Assembly (NCBI GenBank): GCA_035266865.1
Contig: DATFMR010000170.1
Span: 1 to 44,794 of the forward strand
Origin: JAKAGZ01 sp035266865
Lineage (GTDB): Bacteria; Bacteroidota; Ignavibacteria; Ignavibacteriales; Ignavibacteriaceae
DNA: 44,794 bases
Direction: 5' to 3'
In this document: positions 15,451-24,591 of the stretch, one piece after another
How positions within the stretch are numbered: position 1 is the first letter of the stretch
Layout of the letters: the number at the start of each line of letters is the position of its first letter
Translations under genes and position numbers: made by a program
The notes under the pieces: generated by a model
Database searches by the model: none
What the model saw: only the letters and a program-made list of their open reading frames with translations
Told to the model about the DNA's origin: nothing

Positions 15451-17663
15451 TGATCTTTATCTTTAGCGTCTTCAGTATCTTCGCCTTTTTCCATTTCATC
15501 TTGTTTTGGGTACCTTATCCTGCGGTGATGCTGTCCCAATAGTATACCTACAAATGATTCTCTTATATATGTAATATCTTTTAAAGTAATGGGCGATTCG
15601 TCCAACTGATCATCATCCAATCGAGCTTTTATAATTTTACCGATCAAGTTTTCAACTTTTGCCGGATCAGGATCGTCTATTGATCTTACTGCAGATTCGC
15701 ATCCGTCGGCAAGCATTATTATTGCCGTTTCCTTTGTATTAGGCTTCGGGCCGGGATATTTATAATCATTAATATCCACTTTTTCTTCCCCGTAAAGTTT
15801 CTTTGCTTTATCATAAAAGAAGGACATTGTAGTTGTGCCATGATGCATAGGAATAAAATCAATAATTTCCTGTGGAAGATCATTTTCTTTTGCCAGGTTT
15901 ATACCTTCAGCAACATGTTTCGCAATTAAAGAAACACTTTCTTCAGGTGATAAATTTTCATGCAAATTCTGACTGTTTAATTGATTCTCTACAAAATTCT
16001 GAGGAGAAATGGTTTTGCCGATATCATGATAATAAGCCCCCACTCTTGCAAGCAACGGATTCGCGTCTATTTTTTCTGCAGCTGCTTCAGCTAGTGTTCC
16101 CATTGTCATTGAATGATTAAATGTACCGGGTGCTTTTCTTGCAAGTTCTTTTAATATCGGCCTGTCAAAATTTGAAAGTTCAAGCAATGTTAAATCGGTT
16201 GTTATATTGAAAAATCTTTCGAAAAAAATCAGCAGACCATATGTAAGCACAGGACTAATCAGAGCATTAGTACCTGCAAAGCCAAATTCAATTAATATTG
16301 TCTCTGCGGAAGCATATCTTTCAAGACCAAATGCAGCTATTGATATAACATATCCAAGCAGAATAAATAAAAATGATCTGAAAATTTGAGATCTGTTTTT
16401 TATGTCCCTCACAGTGTAAACAGATAATGCTCCAGCAAATAGGTTCATTGCCATAAAGGAATAATCATTCCCTTTTATGCCACCGGTTACAAGTGCAATA
16501 ATTACTGTGGAATAAAAACCTACTCGGGAATCGAACATGATTGTGAGCAACATGGAAACAACTGGAATAAAAATAAAAAACTGAATTGGTGCATTTACAG
16601 AGATACTATTTATGAGGAAAGTAACAAAAGACAGAAAAACAAAAATTATGGCAAATAAAAAGAGTTTCCTGTTATTATAAAAGATTTTTTTTCTGAATAA
16701 GTATAAATATATAGTTAATAAGGCGAGTAAAAATCCAACATGCAGGACCTTGCCTAACATCTGCAGCCAGTCACCACCATATCCTAATTTTTCTCCTTTG
16801 GCTTCCTTATACGAATCAATTTTTAATTTTATATCTTTGGTAATTCTATCATGCTTTGCAACAATTCTTTCATTCTCATTTACAATACCGCTGAACTTTG
16901 ATACGTTACTTTTTACCTGTGTAATTTCCTCGTTGGTCATATTCTCATTATAAGTAAGAGTAGGAAATATAAAATGCGATACGTATTCATCCATTGCCTG
17001 GGAGACAGGCAGAGTTAAACTTAAATTCGATACTTCACTGCTTAGTTCAAGCCTGACTTCCTCAGTGTTTAGGAATTTTCTTGATGCTTCAATCTTATCA
17101 ATATTCCCGGTTCGTAATGCTATGCTGTCTTTCCTGTTGAGACTAGCTGGCAAAAGAATAATTTCAGAATTATATAGATTGTTCAAAATTTCTTCCGACG
17201 AGCGGAAGAACCTTCTTAAGGAATAATTGTTTTCTACCGGGTTATTCCTGTTTAATCTTCTGATATCTTTCAAAGTAGTAAATGCCCGGTCAGATAAGAA
17301 AGAGGTATTAAAATTTGCTGAATCTATAGAGAAACTTTGTTCAATAAGCCTTTGAAGATAAGTCTCGTAACTTTTTAATGAATCCAGAGCACGAATAACT
17401 GTATTTGGATTTTTTGTAAACACAGGGTAAACACTTTGAACGGCAGAACTCAATTCAGATTGGTAGACTTTTTCATCTTTTTTAATAGGATAGCTGAAAG
17501 GTGCAATCAAATCTTCGTGAGTCCAGATTGATCCGATTGTAAGGGACGACTCTATCGATTCTCCGCGTGGGAATAAAAAAGCAATAATTATGACTGTTAT
17601 CAGCCCAATAAGTACTCTTAATTTTATACCTGATTTTTTAATTTTTTCCTGCTCTTCTTTCAT
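15447..17663 (-). CDS. pgpH: PgpH-type membrane HD phosphodiesterase (c-di-AMP hydrolase)
   Basis: A 738-residue protein: one N-terminal helix (16-31), an extracytoplasmic 7TMR-HDED sensor region (about 45-295), seven membrane helices (about 300-485) and a cytoplasmic HD domain (about 510-690). HD-domain metal residues include H517 (FNHSMTMG), H546-D547 (YYHDIGK) and a histidine pair in MHHGTT. The architecture is that of PgpH, which breaks c-di-AMP to pApA; this messenger controls osmolyte and potassium transport and cell-wall balance. The acidic and lysine-rich tail is not conserved. It is the first gene of the six-gene run and shares a four-base overlap with xerD. No diadenylate cyclase gene is in the window. 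Confidence 0.88.
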   Translation of the reverse strand: MKEEQEKIKKSGIKLRVLIGLITVIIIAFLFPRGESIESSLTIGSIWTHEDLIAPFSYPIKKDEKVYQSELSSAVQSVYPVFTKNPNTVIRALDSLKSYETYLQRLIEQSFSIDSANFNTSFLSDRAFTTLKDIRRLNRNNPVENNYSLRRFFRSSEEILNNLYNSEIILLPASLNRKDSIALRTGNIDKIEASRKFLNTEEVRLELSSEVSNLSLTLPVSQAMDEYVSHFIFPTLTYNENMTNEEITQVKSNVSKFSGIVNENERIVAKHDRITKDIKLKIDSYKEAKGEKLGYGGDWLQMLGKVLHVGFLLALLTIYLYLFRKKIFYNNRKLFLFAIIFVFLSFVTFLINSISVNAPIQFFIFIPVVSMLLTIMFDSRVGFYSTVIIALVTGGIKGNDYSFMAMNLFAGALSVYTVRDIKNRSQIFRSFLFILLGYVISIAAFGLERYASAETILIEFGFAGTNALISPVLTYGLLIFFERFFNITTDLTLLELSNFDRPILKELARKAPGTFNHSMTMGTLAEAAAEKIDANPLLARVGAYYHDIGKTISPQNFVENQLNSQNLHENLSPEESVSLIAKHVAEGINLAKENDLPQEIIDFIPMHHGTTTMSFFYDKAKKLYGEEKVDINDYKYPGPKPNTKETAIIMLADGCESAVRSIDDPDPAKVENLIGKIIKARLDDDQLDESPITLKDITYIRESFVGILLGQHHRRIRYPKQDEMEKGEDTEDAKDKDQ

Positions 17664-17750
17664 AAAAATTGATACTTTTACTAAAGTTCTAAGTTAAGAA
17701 AAAATAAGGCTTTGTAACAGTCATAATTTAACTTGGAGATTCCAAAAGTA

Positions 17751-19499
17751 TCATTTTATCACAGTTTTCCAACCTTTTTGAGAAAGATTTTTATAAATCA
17801 CAAAAACAGCAATCAAAGCGACTGCAAAATAAATAAGGAAAGATTTTATATCCCCAAAAATCAAACTGCCGCTTCCAAAGAGCATAGAATATACCAGCAG
17901 TACTCCCATCAGCCAGTTCACGAACATAGAGAAAAAACCTGAATCACTTTTTACATCCGGTAATTTATTTGAAATTTGTTTCCACAAAATTCCGCCGGGA
18001 TGAATCTTCCTGTAAAAACTGAAGAGCACTTCTTCATCTGTAGGTTTTGTTAAATATGTAACTGTAATCCATACGATTGTAGTTGCTGTAACAAGATAAA
18101 AAAGTGTGTATGGAAAAACGATGCCCATTATTTTAATTACCGGATAAACTATAAATGGTGTTAACATCGCTGAAATTTCTGACCACGCATTTATTCTCCA
18201 CCAGAACCATCGGAGGATTAAAACCAATCCGAGTCCCGCACCGCATTCCATTATAAATTCCCATGCTCCTGAAATCCTGCTTATAAATATTGTTACAAAA
18301 ACAGAAAGCAGCATCAGGAGAAAAGTTGTCCCCCGGGAAATTTTTACATAATGTTTTTCATTTTCATTTTTGGTTACAAACCGCCTGTAGAAATCATTAA
18401 TTAAATAGGATGTTCCCCAGTTTAGTTGTGTTGCAATCGTGCTCATATAAGCGGCAAAGAAGGCAGCCACGAGCAATCCTTTCAATCCAACAGGAAGAAA
18501 GTCTCTCATTGCGTAAATATAGCCCAGCCCTTTATCTCCGGCTCCAAGCTGCGGATACAAAAGAAGCGTACATAAACCGACAATTATCCAAGGCCAGGGA
18601 CGAATGGCATAGTGAGCAATCTGGAAAAACAGCGTTGCAAACAGCGAATGTTTTTCGTCTTTTGCGGACATCATTCTCTGTGCAACATATCCGCCGCCGC
18701 CCGGTTCGGCTCCCGGATACCACGATGCCCACCAGATTATTCCAACGTAAGCAAGAAATGAAGCGACAGTTAATGCAAACGCACCTCCGACGGAAGATGC
18801 ATCAGAAATGGTCGGGAAAAATTCAAATGTAAACGCGGGAAGTTTTGATTGCAGTCCCGCAATACCGCCGACCTGCGAAGAGTTGACAACCACAACAGCA
18901 AGAATAATACTTCCCGCCATTGCGATAAAAAACTGGAAAGCATCTGTAACTACAACTCCCCATAGACCCGATAGCGCGGAATAAACTGCGACGAGCATCA
19001 TACATCCAAACACATAATAAAGAACTTCAGATTCCGGAACACCGAACATTCCAACGAGAATTGAAGCCATTGCCCTGTTCACCCAACCCATAATTACAAG
19101 GTTCATAAACAAGCCGAGATAAACTGCACGGAAGCCTCTTAAAAATCTTGCGGGTTTTCCTGAGTACCTGATCTCAGCAAATTCAACCTCCGTCATAATT
19201 CCTGCGCGGCGCCATAGTTTTGCAAAAAAGAAAACAGTAAGCAAACCGCCGAAAGCAAAATTCCACCAGAGCCAGTTTCCGGCTATCCCGTTTTTTGCAA
19301 CTAATTCTGTGACGGCAAGGGGTGTATCGGCCGCAAATGTAGTAGCGACCATTGAAAGACCTGCAAGATACCAGGGAAGATTTCTGCCCGAAAGGAAGAA
19401 TTCATTTGTGTTTTTTCCGGCTCTTTTTGAATAGTAGAGAGCAATACTTATCGAAAAGACAAAATAGACTAATATTATCAGGTAATCTATTAGACGCAT
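17751..19499 (-). CDS. Sodium:solute symporter family transporter
   Basis: A 582-residue inner-membrane protein with about 13 hydrophobic segments in the SSS (SLC5-like) fold. The start shows the family pattern: a first helix, then NTNEFFLSGRNLPWYLAGLS and a polar AATTFAADTP segment that lines the sodium site. Substrate is not predictable. Part of the gene is markedly richer in G and C than its neighbours: the line 18661-18720 has 36 of 60 G/C, compared with 12 of 60 at 2041-2100 in the caspase gene. This may reflect constraint on small membrane residues or acquisition by transfer. It follows the M1 peptidase gene by 78 bases on the same strand, which could couple peptide breakdown to uptake, but that is only a suggestion. 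Confidence 0.88.
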   Translation of the reverse strand: MRLIDYLIILVYFVFSISIALYYSKRAGKNTNEFFLSGRNLPWYLAGLSMVATTFAADTPLAVTELVAKNGIAGNWLWWNFAFGGLLTVFFFAKLWRRAGIMTEVEFAEIRYSGKPARFLRGFRAVYLGLFMNLVIMGWVNRAMASILVGMFGVPESEVLYYVFGCMMLVAVYSALSGLWGVVVTDAFQFFIAMAGSIILAVVVVNSSQVGGIAGLQSKLPAFTFEFFPTISDASSVGGAFALTVASFLAYVGIIWWASWYPGAEPGGGGYVAQRMMSAKDEKHSLFATLFFQIAHYAIRPWPWIIVGLCTLLLYPQLGAGDKGLGYIYAMRDFLPVGLKGLLVAAFFAAYMSTIATQLNWGTSYLINDFYRRFVTKNENEKHYVKISRGTTFLLMLLSVFVTIFISRISGAWEFIMECGAGLGLVLILRWFWWRINAWSEISAMLTPFIVYPVIKIMGIVFPYTLFYLVTATTIVWITVTYLTKPTDEEVLFSFYRKIHPGGILWKQISNKLPDVKSDSGFFSMFVNWLMGVLLVYSMLFGSGSLIFGDIKSFLIYFAVALIAVFVIYKNLSQKGWKTVIK

Positions 19500-19577
19500 A
19501 ACACTCCGTAGAATATTACCTTACAATATCAGAAATAATTTATTTAAATAATAATAAAGATCTCCAAGATTATTAAT

Positions 19578-21911
19578 CTAATCCCAGTCTTCAGTATCTA
19601 ATTCACAAAGTATTGAATGAAGATCATTAAATACCACATCTTCAGGTTCTATGCCAAGAGGAATAGCAAACTGGTAATTGTTACCTGTTACCGGAACCTT
19701 AACTCTTGCCAACCTGTCTCCGGAAAATATAATCTTCAAAATTGCTATGGATTTAAAATCCTCAGAAACATTTTCAGATCTTACTCGGCACTTTAATGAA
19801 TATTCCCCATCCGGTGTTTGTTCAACTTTATAAGCAAAAATATAATGGGGAATTTTGCCGCTGTAAATCCATTGATTAAAGAACCAATCCATATTTGTGT
19901 TAACGTGTTTTTCAACTATTTTCTGAAAGTGGGTTGTGGAGGCTTTTTTCCCTTTATAAGTTTCATAAAAATCCTTCATCATATTATTAAAGACATCTTC
20001 ATTCATGGTTTTCAGGTCAATCATCATCGAACGAAGCATATGCATGACCCATGCTCCTTTGTAATAAACTACTCGGCTGTAGTCTCCCTCAGTTTCACTC
20101 GTGCTGTTCCTATATCCAAGATAGATGGGTCCCGGTTCAATTCCTTTTGAAAAGAAAGTTGTTCTTGCATTAATAAGAGCATCTTTCATATTATCAAGCA
20201 AATCGAAAAACTTATTATTGTCTTTTAGAATTGCCTGTGTATACATAAGCCCGGAATAGTCCGACAGGCCTTCACTCAGCCACTGATCGTGATATGAAAC
20301 AAAGTCGACTCCAATACCCCACCACTGGTGAGCAACTTCGTGAGCACGGAATTGTTCATCGCTGCCATATGTGCTGGTATAATTAAAGGTAGACCATGCA
20401 AGGTGAAGCAATCCTGGAAAGGCTTCGCCGTGCGATTGGGGGATTTCTGAAACGTATAAGTTTCTATATGGAATAGATCCAAATAGCGTTGAATAAAATT
20501 TAAGACTGGCTATCATATCTTCTCCTACTCTTTTAGCATCTTTTTCAGAATCCGTTCCGTGCCCGGATTTGCCCACCAGTATCTCAACATTTTTATTATC
20601 ATCGGTTTTCAAATCGAGTTTATTGAACAACCCCATATTAAATGAAGCATTCCTGATTGGTAAGTCAGATACCCACTTGCTGGTTAATATACCGTCCGAT
20701 ACAGTTGTTGAAATATTATTGCCGACACTTGCTAAAATATATTTTTCGGGATAATGAAAAGTAAGTTCATAGTTCAACCTTTCTCTGTAGCCATAGCGTG
20801 GGTACCAAGAATCAGGTGCTTTTATTACAAACCAAGTATAATCTTCAATTTTGGACAGCAGGTCTCCCTGGTAACTTATATTTAATGTAAGATTTTTATT
20901 GGCTTCAAAATTTTCAGGAAACTTTATCCAGATATCCGGATTTTCTTCCCCTCTTGAAAATTCTGCCTTAGTTCCATCTCCCCAATAAATTGAATCAACT
21001 GTCAAATCATAATAGAGGGAAAGTGTGAACCAATGAAATTTATTTGCGGTAGATGATAATTTAATTTCGGAATTTGCCTTAAAATAACCGTTATCTTCAA
21101 TATAACTATCAATTTTATAGGAACTTACAGTTATAAGATCTCTCTTTTCCTTGTATTTTTTATAATTTGAGGGTTCTTCATTTTCTTTCCTGAAACTGTT
21201 GATGATTTCTGAACTTGTATAATCAATTTTTTTACCCCTTACCACGTCCATAGATGTTCCATGAACTATTCCAACATTTTCGTTTTCCCTTCTAAGTTGA
21301 ACTTCTTCATCAGCAAATGGATTTATTAAAAAAACCATTTCATCATCAAATGAACTTTTTAAAAATCCTGCGAATAAATCGTTTTTTACATTTTCAAGAT
21401 AAGAACGTAAAAAGGATCCCGATACATACTTAGAATCAGTTTCTACGAAATATGAAAGACAACGCCTGAGATATTTGTTGGCATCTTCAGGAACCTGCCC
21501 GGGTACAAAATTTACTTGCCTGTTGATTTCATCGTAAGTACTATCAGCAAACAGCAGAACAAAATAACCGGGGCTTTCATTCAAAGATTTTACTTTGTAA
21601 AACCTGTTTAGCTGGTTTTCTTCAATTTCATTACCCGGCTTGTATTTAATATTACAATCACCTATAAACACCAATGCTCTTACAAAATCTCCCACAGGTG
21701 TTGCGGCAAACATTTTTCCTTTAATAAAACTGATTATACATGCGTCCCTGGAAATTGTTAAGGTTGAAACATCAGCAACTTTTGATTCATCAATTTTCAT
21801 TTTGGATATTTGATCAAAAACGCGGTTGTAATCTGCTGATTGTGGAAATGAGCTGATGTTTACCAGAAAAATTAAAAATAGATAAAAGAAGATCACTGAA
21901 AAAGGTTTCAT
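19578..21911 (-). CDS. Exported M1-family zinc aminopeptidase-like protein
   Basis: A 777-residue protein with a signal peptide (hydrophobic 5-20, then SSFPQS). The zinc site is complete: HEVAH at 524-528 and the third ligand E547 after 18 residues, in the HDQWLSEGLSDY context of gluzincins. The FPGLLHLAWSTF segment (498-509) stands where classical aminopeptidases have GAMEN, so the exopeptidase N-terminus-binding motif is altered and substrate type is uncertain. The N-terminal 250 residues look like a separate all-beta and helical part; residues 260-430 are the usual M1 beta-saddle. No type IX secretion tail is present, so a periplasmic location is likely. It is followed by the sodium:solute symporter gene 78 bases on. 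Confidence 0.88.
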   Translation of the reverse strand: MKPFSVIFFYLFLIFLVNISSFPQSADYNRVFDQISKMKIDESKVADVSTLTISRDACIISFIKGKMFAATPVGDFVRALVFIGDCNIKYKPGNEIEENQLNRFYKVKSLNESPGYFVLLFADSTYDEINRQVNFVPGQVPEDANKYLRRCLSYFVETDSKYVSGSFLRSYLENVKNDLFAGFLKSSFDDEMVFLINPFADEEVQLRRENENVGIVHGTSMDVVRGKKIDYTSSEIINSFRKENEEPSNYKKYKEKRDLITVSSYKIDSYIEDNGYFKANSEIKLSSTANKFHWFTLSLYYDLTVDSIYWGDGTKAEFSRGEENPDIWIKFPENFEANKNLTLNISYQGDLLSKIEDYTWFVIKAPDSWYPRYGYRERLNYELTFHYPEKYILASVGNNISTTVSDGILTSKWVSDLPIRNASFNMGLFNKLDLKTDDNKNVEILVGKSGHGTDSEKDAKRVGEDMIASLKFYSTLFGSIPYRNLYVSEIPQSHGEAFPGLLHLAWSTFNYTSTYGSDEQFRAHEVAHQWWGIGVDFVSYHDQWLSEGLSDYSGLMYTQAILKDNNKFFDLLDNMKDALINARTTFFSKGIEPGPIYLGYRNSTSETEGDYSRVVYYKGAWVMHMLRSMMIDLKTMNEDVFNNMMKDFYETYKGKKASTTHFQKIVEKHVNTNMDWFFNQWIYSGKIPHYIFAYKVEQTPDGEYSLKCRVRSENVSEDFKSIAILKIIFSGDRLARVKVPVTGNNYQFAIPLGIEPEDVVFNDLHSILCELDTEDWD

Positions 21912-22109
21912 ATTATACCCCTGATAAAAACTAAAGTTTTATTTTGTTGAGGACTAAATCTTTTTAACTAAGAATTACTAAATATATTTTAAATAAATCG
22001 ATTATAAATCTATTTTTTTATTTAACCGGCGTGCTTCCCCGTAAGACATGTATATAGTTGAAAAAATAGCCAACTGGTATTATAGAATAATATTAACTTA
22101 TCAGATAAT

Positions 22110-22301
22110 TTACTTTGTTTTTATAAAGAAATCCCCTTTTTGTGCTTTTAAATGAGGGTTGTTCTCTTCGCGATCCAATTTTACAAATTTATCGTCTGGA
22201 TTCGCCTTTTTGATCTGGTCTGGTCTAAAATTAAAATCCCAATTCGTGTTTTTAAGCTTGTAAGAAGTATGGTCGCCAAATGAAAGTGTGAGTTGTTCCA
22301 T
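22110..22301 (-). CDS. Possible small hypothetical protein
   Basis: A 63-codon frame from the ATG at 22301 to TAA, hydrophilic and lysine/aspartate-rich, ending KGDFFIKTK. Codon choice looks like coding sequence, but no ribosome site is convincing and I recognise no family. The frame stays open upstream to a TTG at 22343. It may be a small gene or the remnant tail of a lost larger one. Confidence 0.35.
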   Translation of the reverse strand: MEQLTLSFGDHTSYKLKNTNWDFNFRPDQIKKANPDDKFVKLDREENNPHLKAQKGDFFIKTK

Positions 22302-22490
22302 TAACAAATCCGGGTAATACAATTGCTGAATGAACTGATGCAATCTACAAATTTTTTATTGATAGGCAAAACTTTATTAATAAAATTTTAAAATAATTTT
22401 TATTGAAACTTAAATTTTAACTTAAAATAGATTTTGTTTTTTCAACCAGGAGGTAAAACTATATCTTTCTCTTTCAGAAGTAAGTACTTC

Positions 22491-22506
22491 GTGATAAATT
22501 TATCAC
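22491..22506. repeat. Perfect 16-base palindrome
   Basis: GTGATAAATTTATCAC reads the same on both strands. Its flanks extend the symmetry imperfectly: AGAAGT occurs 16 bases before its left edge and ACTTCT overlaps its right end. The size suits a dimeric repressor site, but no regulator gene adjoins it. Confidence 0.5.
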
Positions 22507-22796
22507 TTCTGAGAGATAAAATGTACCGGAATACATATTTGCATCAATATATATTTCTGACATATCTGCTTAGCTCGCCGCTTAATTCTCCCCTCAGATC
22601 TAAATTCAAATAAAATATTTATGAAATTGTACTGTCTCTTACTATGACAAACTAATCAATATGCTTTTTATAATAAAAAGCCTCTTTATAAACAACCAAA
22701 TGGCTTACAAAATTTTTCAAATTCAGATAAAAATTTTTTTTACCTCAAATCAGTGTTTTTCAATTACTTCCACATATATTTTAATAGCTTCGTTAA

Positions 22797-22820
22797 GTTA
22801 TCTGGATCAAACCAGATAAC
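22797..22820. repeat. Nine-base inverted repeat downstream of the CDF-like gene
   Basis: GTTATCTGG (22797-22805) and CCAGATAAC (22812-22820) form a perfect stem with loop ATCAAA, about 70 bases past the stop of the minus-strand CDF-like gene. It may stabilise the transcript end or act as a terminator, but no T run follows on either strand. Confidence 0.5.
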
Positions 22821-22889
22821 ACAATCACTTCGGATATTCGGACTAATCCTAGGATCAACATCATGGTGGCAGCGTGTGGTGGGTTTTAG

Positions 22890-23528
22890 TTAATCATTAT
22901 CGCAGCATTTGAAATCGCTTCTTGCAGCTTTTTCAAAGGATTCTTTACCTTCCATAAATGAAAGCCAAGCAATTGCCATGGAACCAATAGCATCTATATA
23001 TAATATCTGGAAAAACTGGTAAAGCAGGCTTGATAATAGAAGAATAACCGATAATTGGAGGCACGTTTTTGTGCAGTTTGCGTCTGCGATAATTGCATCT
23101 GAGTTAAGTTTCTTCCCGACTTTCAATTTGGCGCTCATTAAAAAATACATCGTTAAAATTGAAAGTATCGATATTACCAATCCGGGAATCGTAGTTACAG
23201 GTTTTACTTCATTAATTACATTAACAACAGCGCCAAAAATTAATCCAACTGTAAGCAAATAAAAACTGAACCCCGTGATTTTTAGTGCCTTTTTTTCAAA
23301 ATTATCTTTTGAAATTGAAATTGATTTTTTCATTCGTATAAGCATATGTGCTATACCAACACCTGAAATAACTTCAACAAAACTGTCTACCCCGAAACCG
23401 AACAGGGTTAAGGTATCATCCTGCATTCCAAAATAGACCGAAATTCCACCCTCGATCAAATTATATACAATTGTAATAATACTTAGAATGAATGCTGTTT
23501 TTATCAGTTTCTCAGTGTTTTGGCTCAT
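22890..23528 (-). CDS. CDF-like cation transporter, membrane domain only
   Basis: A 212-residue protein with about six hydrophobic helices resembling the membrane half of cation diffusion facilitators. The first site segment reads LFGFGVDSFVEVISG. The later SDAIIADANCTKTC corresponds to the usual S-ADA-H-x3-D metal motif but has cysteines or threonine instead of histidine/aspartate, so metal choice or activity may differ. The cytoplasmic dimerisation domain is missing; the tail ends in DFKCCDND, a possible metal-binding cysteine pair. It is the last gene of the minus-strand run, seven bases after the BNR-propeller lipoprotein. Direction and metal are not determinable here. Confidence 0.65.
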   Translation of the reverse strand: MSQNTEKLIKTAFILSIITIVYNLIEGGISVYFGMQDDTLTLFGFGVDSFVEVISGVGIAHMLIRMKKSISISKDNFEKKALKITGFSFYLLTVGLIFGAVVNVINEVKPVTTIPGLVISILSILTMYFLMSAKLKVGKKLNSDAIIADANCTKTCLQLSVILLLSSLLYQFFQILYIDAIGSMAIAWLSFMEGKESFEKAARSDFKCCDND

Positions 23529-23535
23529 AGATTAA

Positions 23536-24585
23536 TCACTTTTCCTTAATAATTTTAGCGACTCTCCCCCCGGATCCTGCAACCCAGATTGAATTGTCAA
23601 TTTCAGAAATACTCATACAATGAAATCCAGACTCACCTATCAGTTCCCAATTCTGTTTATCTTCGGTAAAGTATGAACCTGCTGGACCTGTTGAAAGATA
23701 AATTGTTTTCCCGTACTTCGAAATTGATTTTACAGATGATTGATAAGGTAATATTCCATGGTTTACAAGCCGCCATGATTTTCCACCGTCTTCCGAATAA
23801 GCCGCAGTACTGTCCGTTGAATCTTCTTTTAGATAATCACCGCCGGTTATAAATCCATTTGCTTCATTTGAAAAATGTATAGAAAATATACCTGTAGAAT
23901 TCTTTCCCTGTAAAAGAGGTGATTCAAAAGTTTTCCATTTTTTACCATTGTCAGTTGATTTTAAAATTCTAGAAACAGTTCCTCCTGTTCCAATCCACGC
24001 GGTAGTTTTTCCAATTACGGAAATGCAGGTCCCGCTTGCTGCAAACTGAGCTTCTCCGGAATTTGCTTTAGGGATACTTAAAGAATCAGCCTCATACCAG
24101 GAATCTCCACCATCGCCTGTCAACAGAATATTAAATTTACCGTTTACCGGATCGCCAATCGCAATTCCTTTTTGATCATTCCAGAATTCAATTGTATCTA
24201 AAAATCCATCTGGATATGGATTTTCATAAACAATATTCCACGTTTTACCGTTATCTGTGCTTTTATATATTTTCGAATTACTTCCGCTTCCTGCGCTCAT
24301 TAAAACAATTGTGTTTTGATCTATCAAAGCTACATCTCTGAAATCAAGGATGTCACTGGCGGCGGGACTAATCTTTTCCCAGTTTTCCCCGCCATCTTTT
24401 GTAAAATAGAGTGACCCTTTAGTTCCGCTTACATAAGCTGTGTTCCTATCCACAGCAAAAATTCCCCGAAATGAAAGAGTTGAGTCAATGCTTCCTAGGC
24501 TTTTAATTTTAAAGTTAACCGGAACTTCTTTGCAGGAAATAAGAAGAAAGGAAAGGGTAATTAACAACAAGAATACTTTTTTCAT
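23536..24585 (-). CDS. BNR/Ycf48-like beta-propeller lipoprotein
   Basis: A 349-residue lipoprotein: signal with lipobox LLISC near residue 18, then a beta-propeller built from repeated Asp-box motifs, for example SLYFTKDGGENWEK, KIYKSTDNGKTWN, LLTGDGGDSWYE, LKSTDNGKKWKT and AYSEDGGKSWRL. This matches the oxidoreductase/BNR repeat or Ycf48-like group that is common on bacterial cell envelopes, mostly of unknown role; sialidase catalytic residues are not evident. The gene lies six bases after the symporter stop and seven before the CDF-like gene, so the three are probably translated from one message. Confidence 0.78.
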   Translation of the reverse strand: MKKVFLLLITLSFLLISCKEVPVNFKIKSLGSIDSTLSFRGIFAVDRNTAYVSGTKGSLYFTKDGGENWEKISPAASDILDFRDVALIDQNTIVLMSAGSGSNSKIYKSTDNGKTWNIVYENPYPDGFLDTIEFWNDQKGIAIGDPVNGKFNILLTGDGGDSWYEADSLSIPKANSGEAQFAASGTCISVIGKTTAWIGTGGTVSRILKSTDNGKKWKTFESPLLQGKNSTGIFSIHFSNEANGFITGGDYLKEDSTDSTAAYSEDGGKSWRLVNHGILPYQSSVKSISKYGKTIYLSTGPAGSYFTEDKQNWELIGESGFHCMSISEIDNSIWVAGSGGRVAKIIKEK

Positions 24586-24591
24586 TATAGT

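Larger units (their letters stand above)
22302..22889. other. Non-coding interval of about 590 bases
   Basis: I find no convincing gene on either strand. The interval is strongly AT-rich with many short stops and contains two palindromes, listed separately. No tRNA cloverleaf, CRISPR repeat or transposase remnant was recognised. It separates the end of the long nine-gene minus-strand run from the M1 peptidase block. Confidence 0.55.

Noticed and set aside
18410..18832. 140-codon open frame on the plus strand inside the symporter gene
   Set aside because: Antisense shadow of the G+C-rich symporter gene, arginine-rich with no protein-like pattern and no ribosome site.
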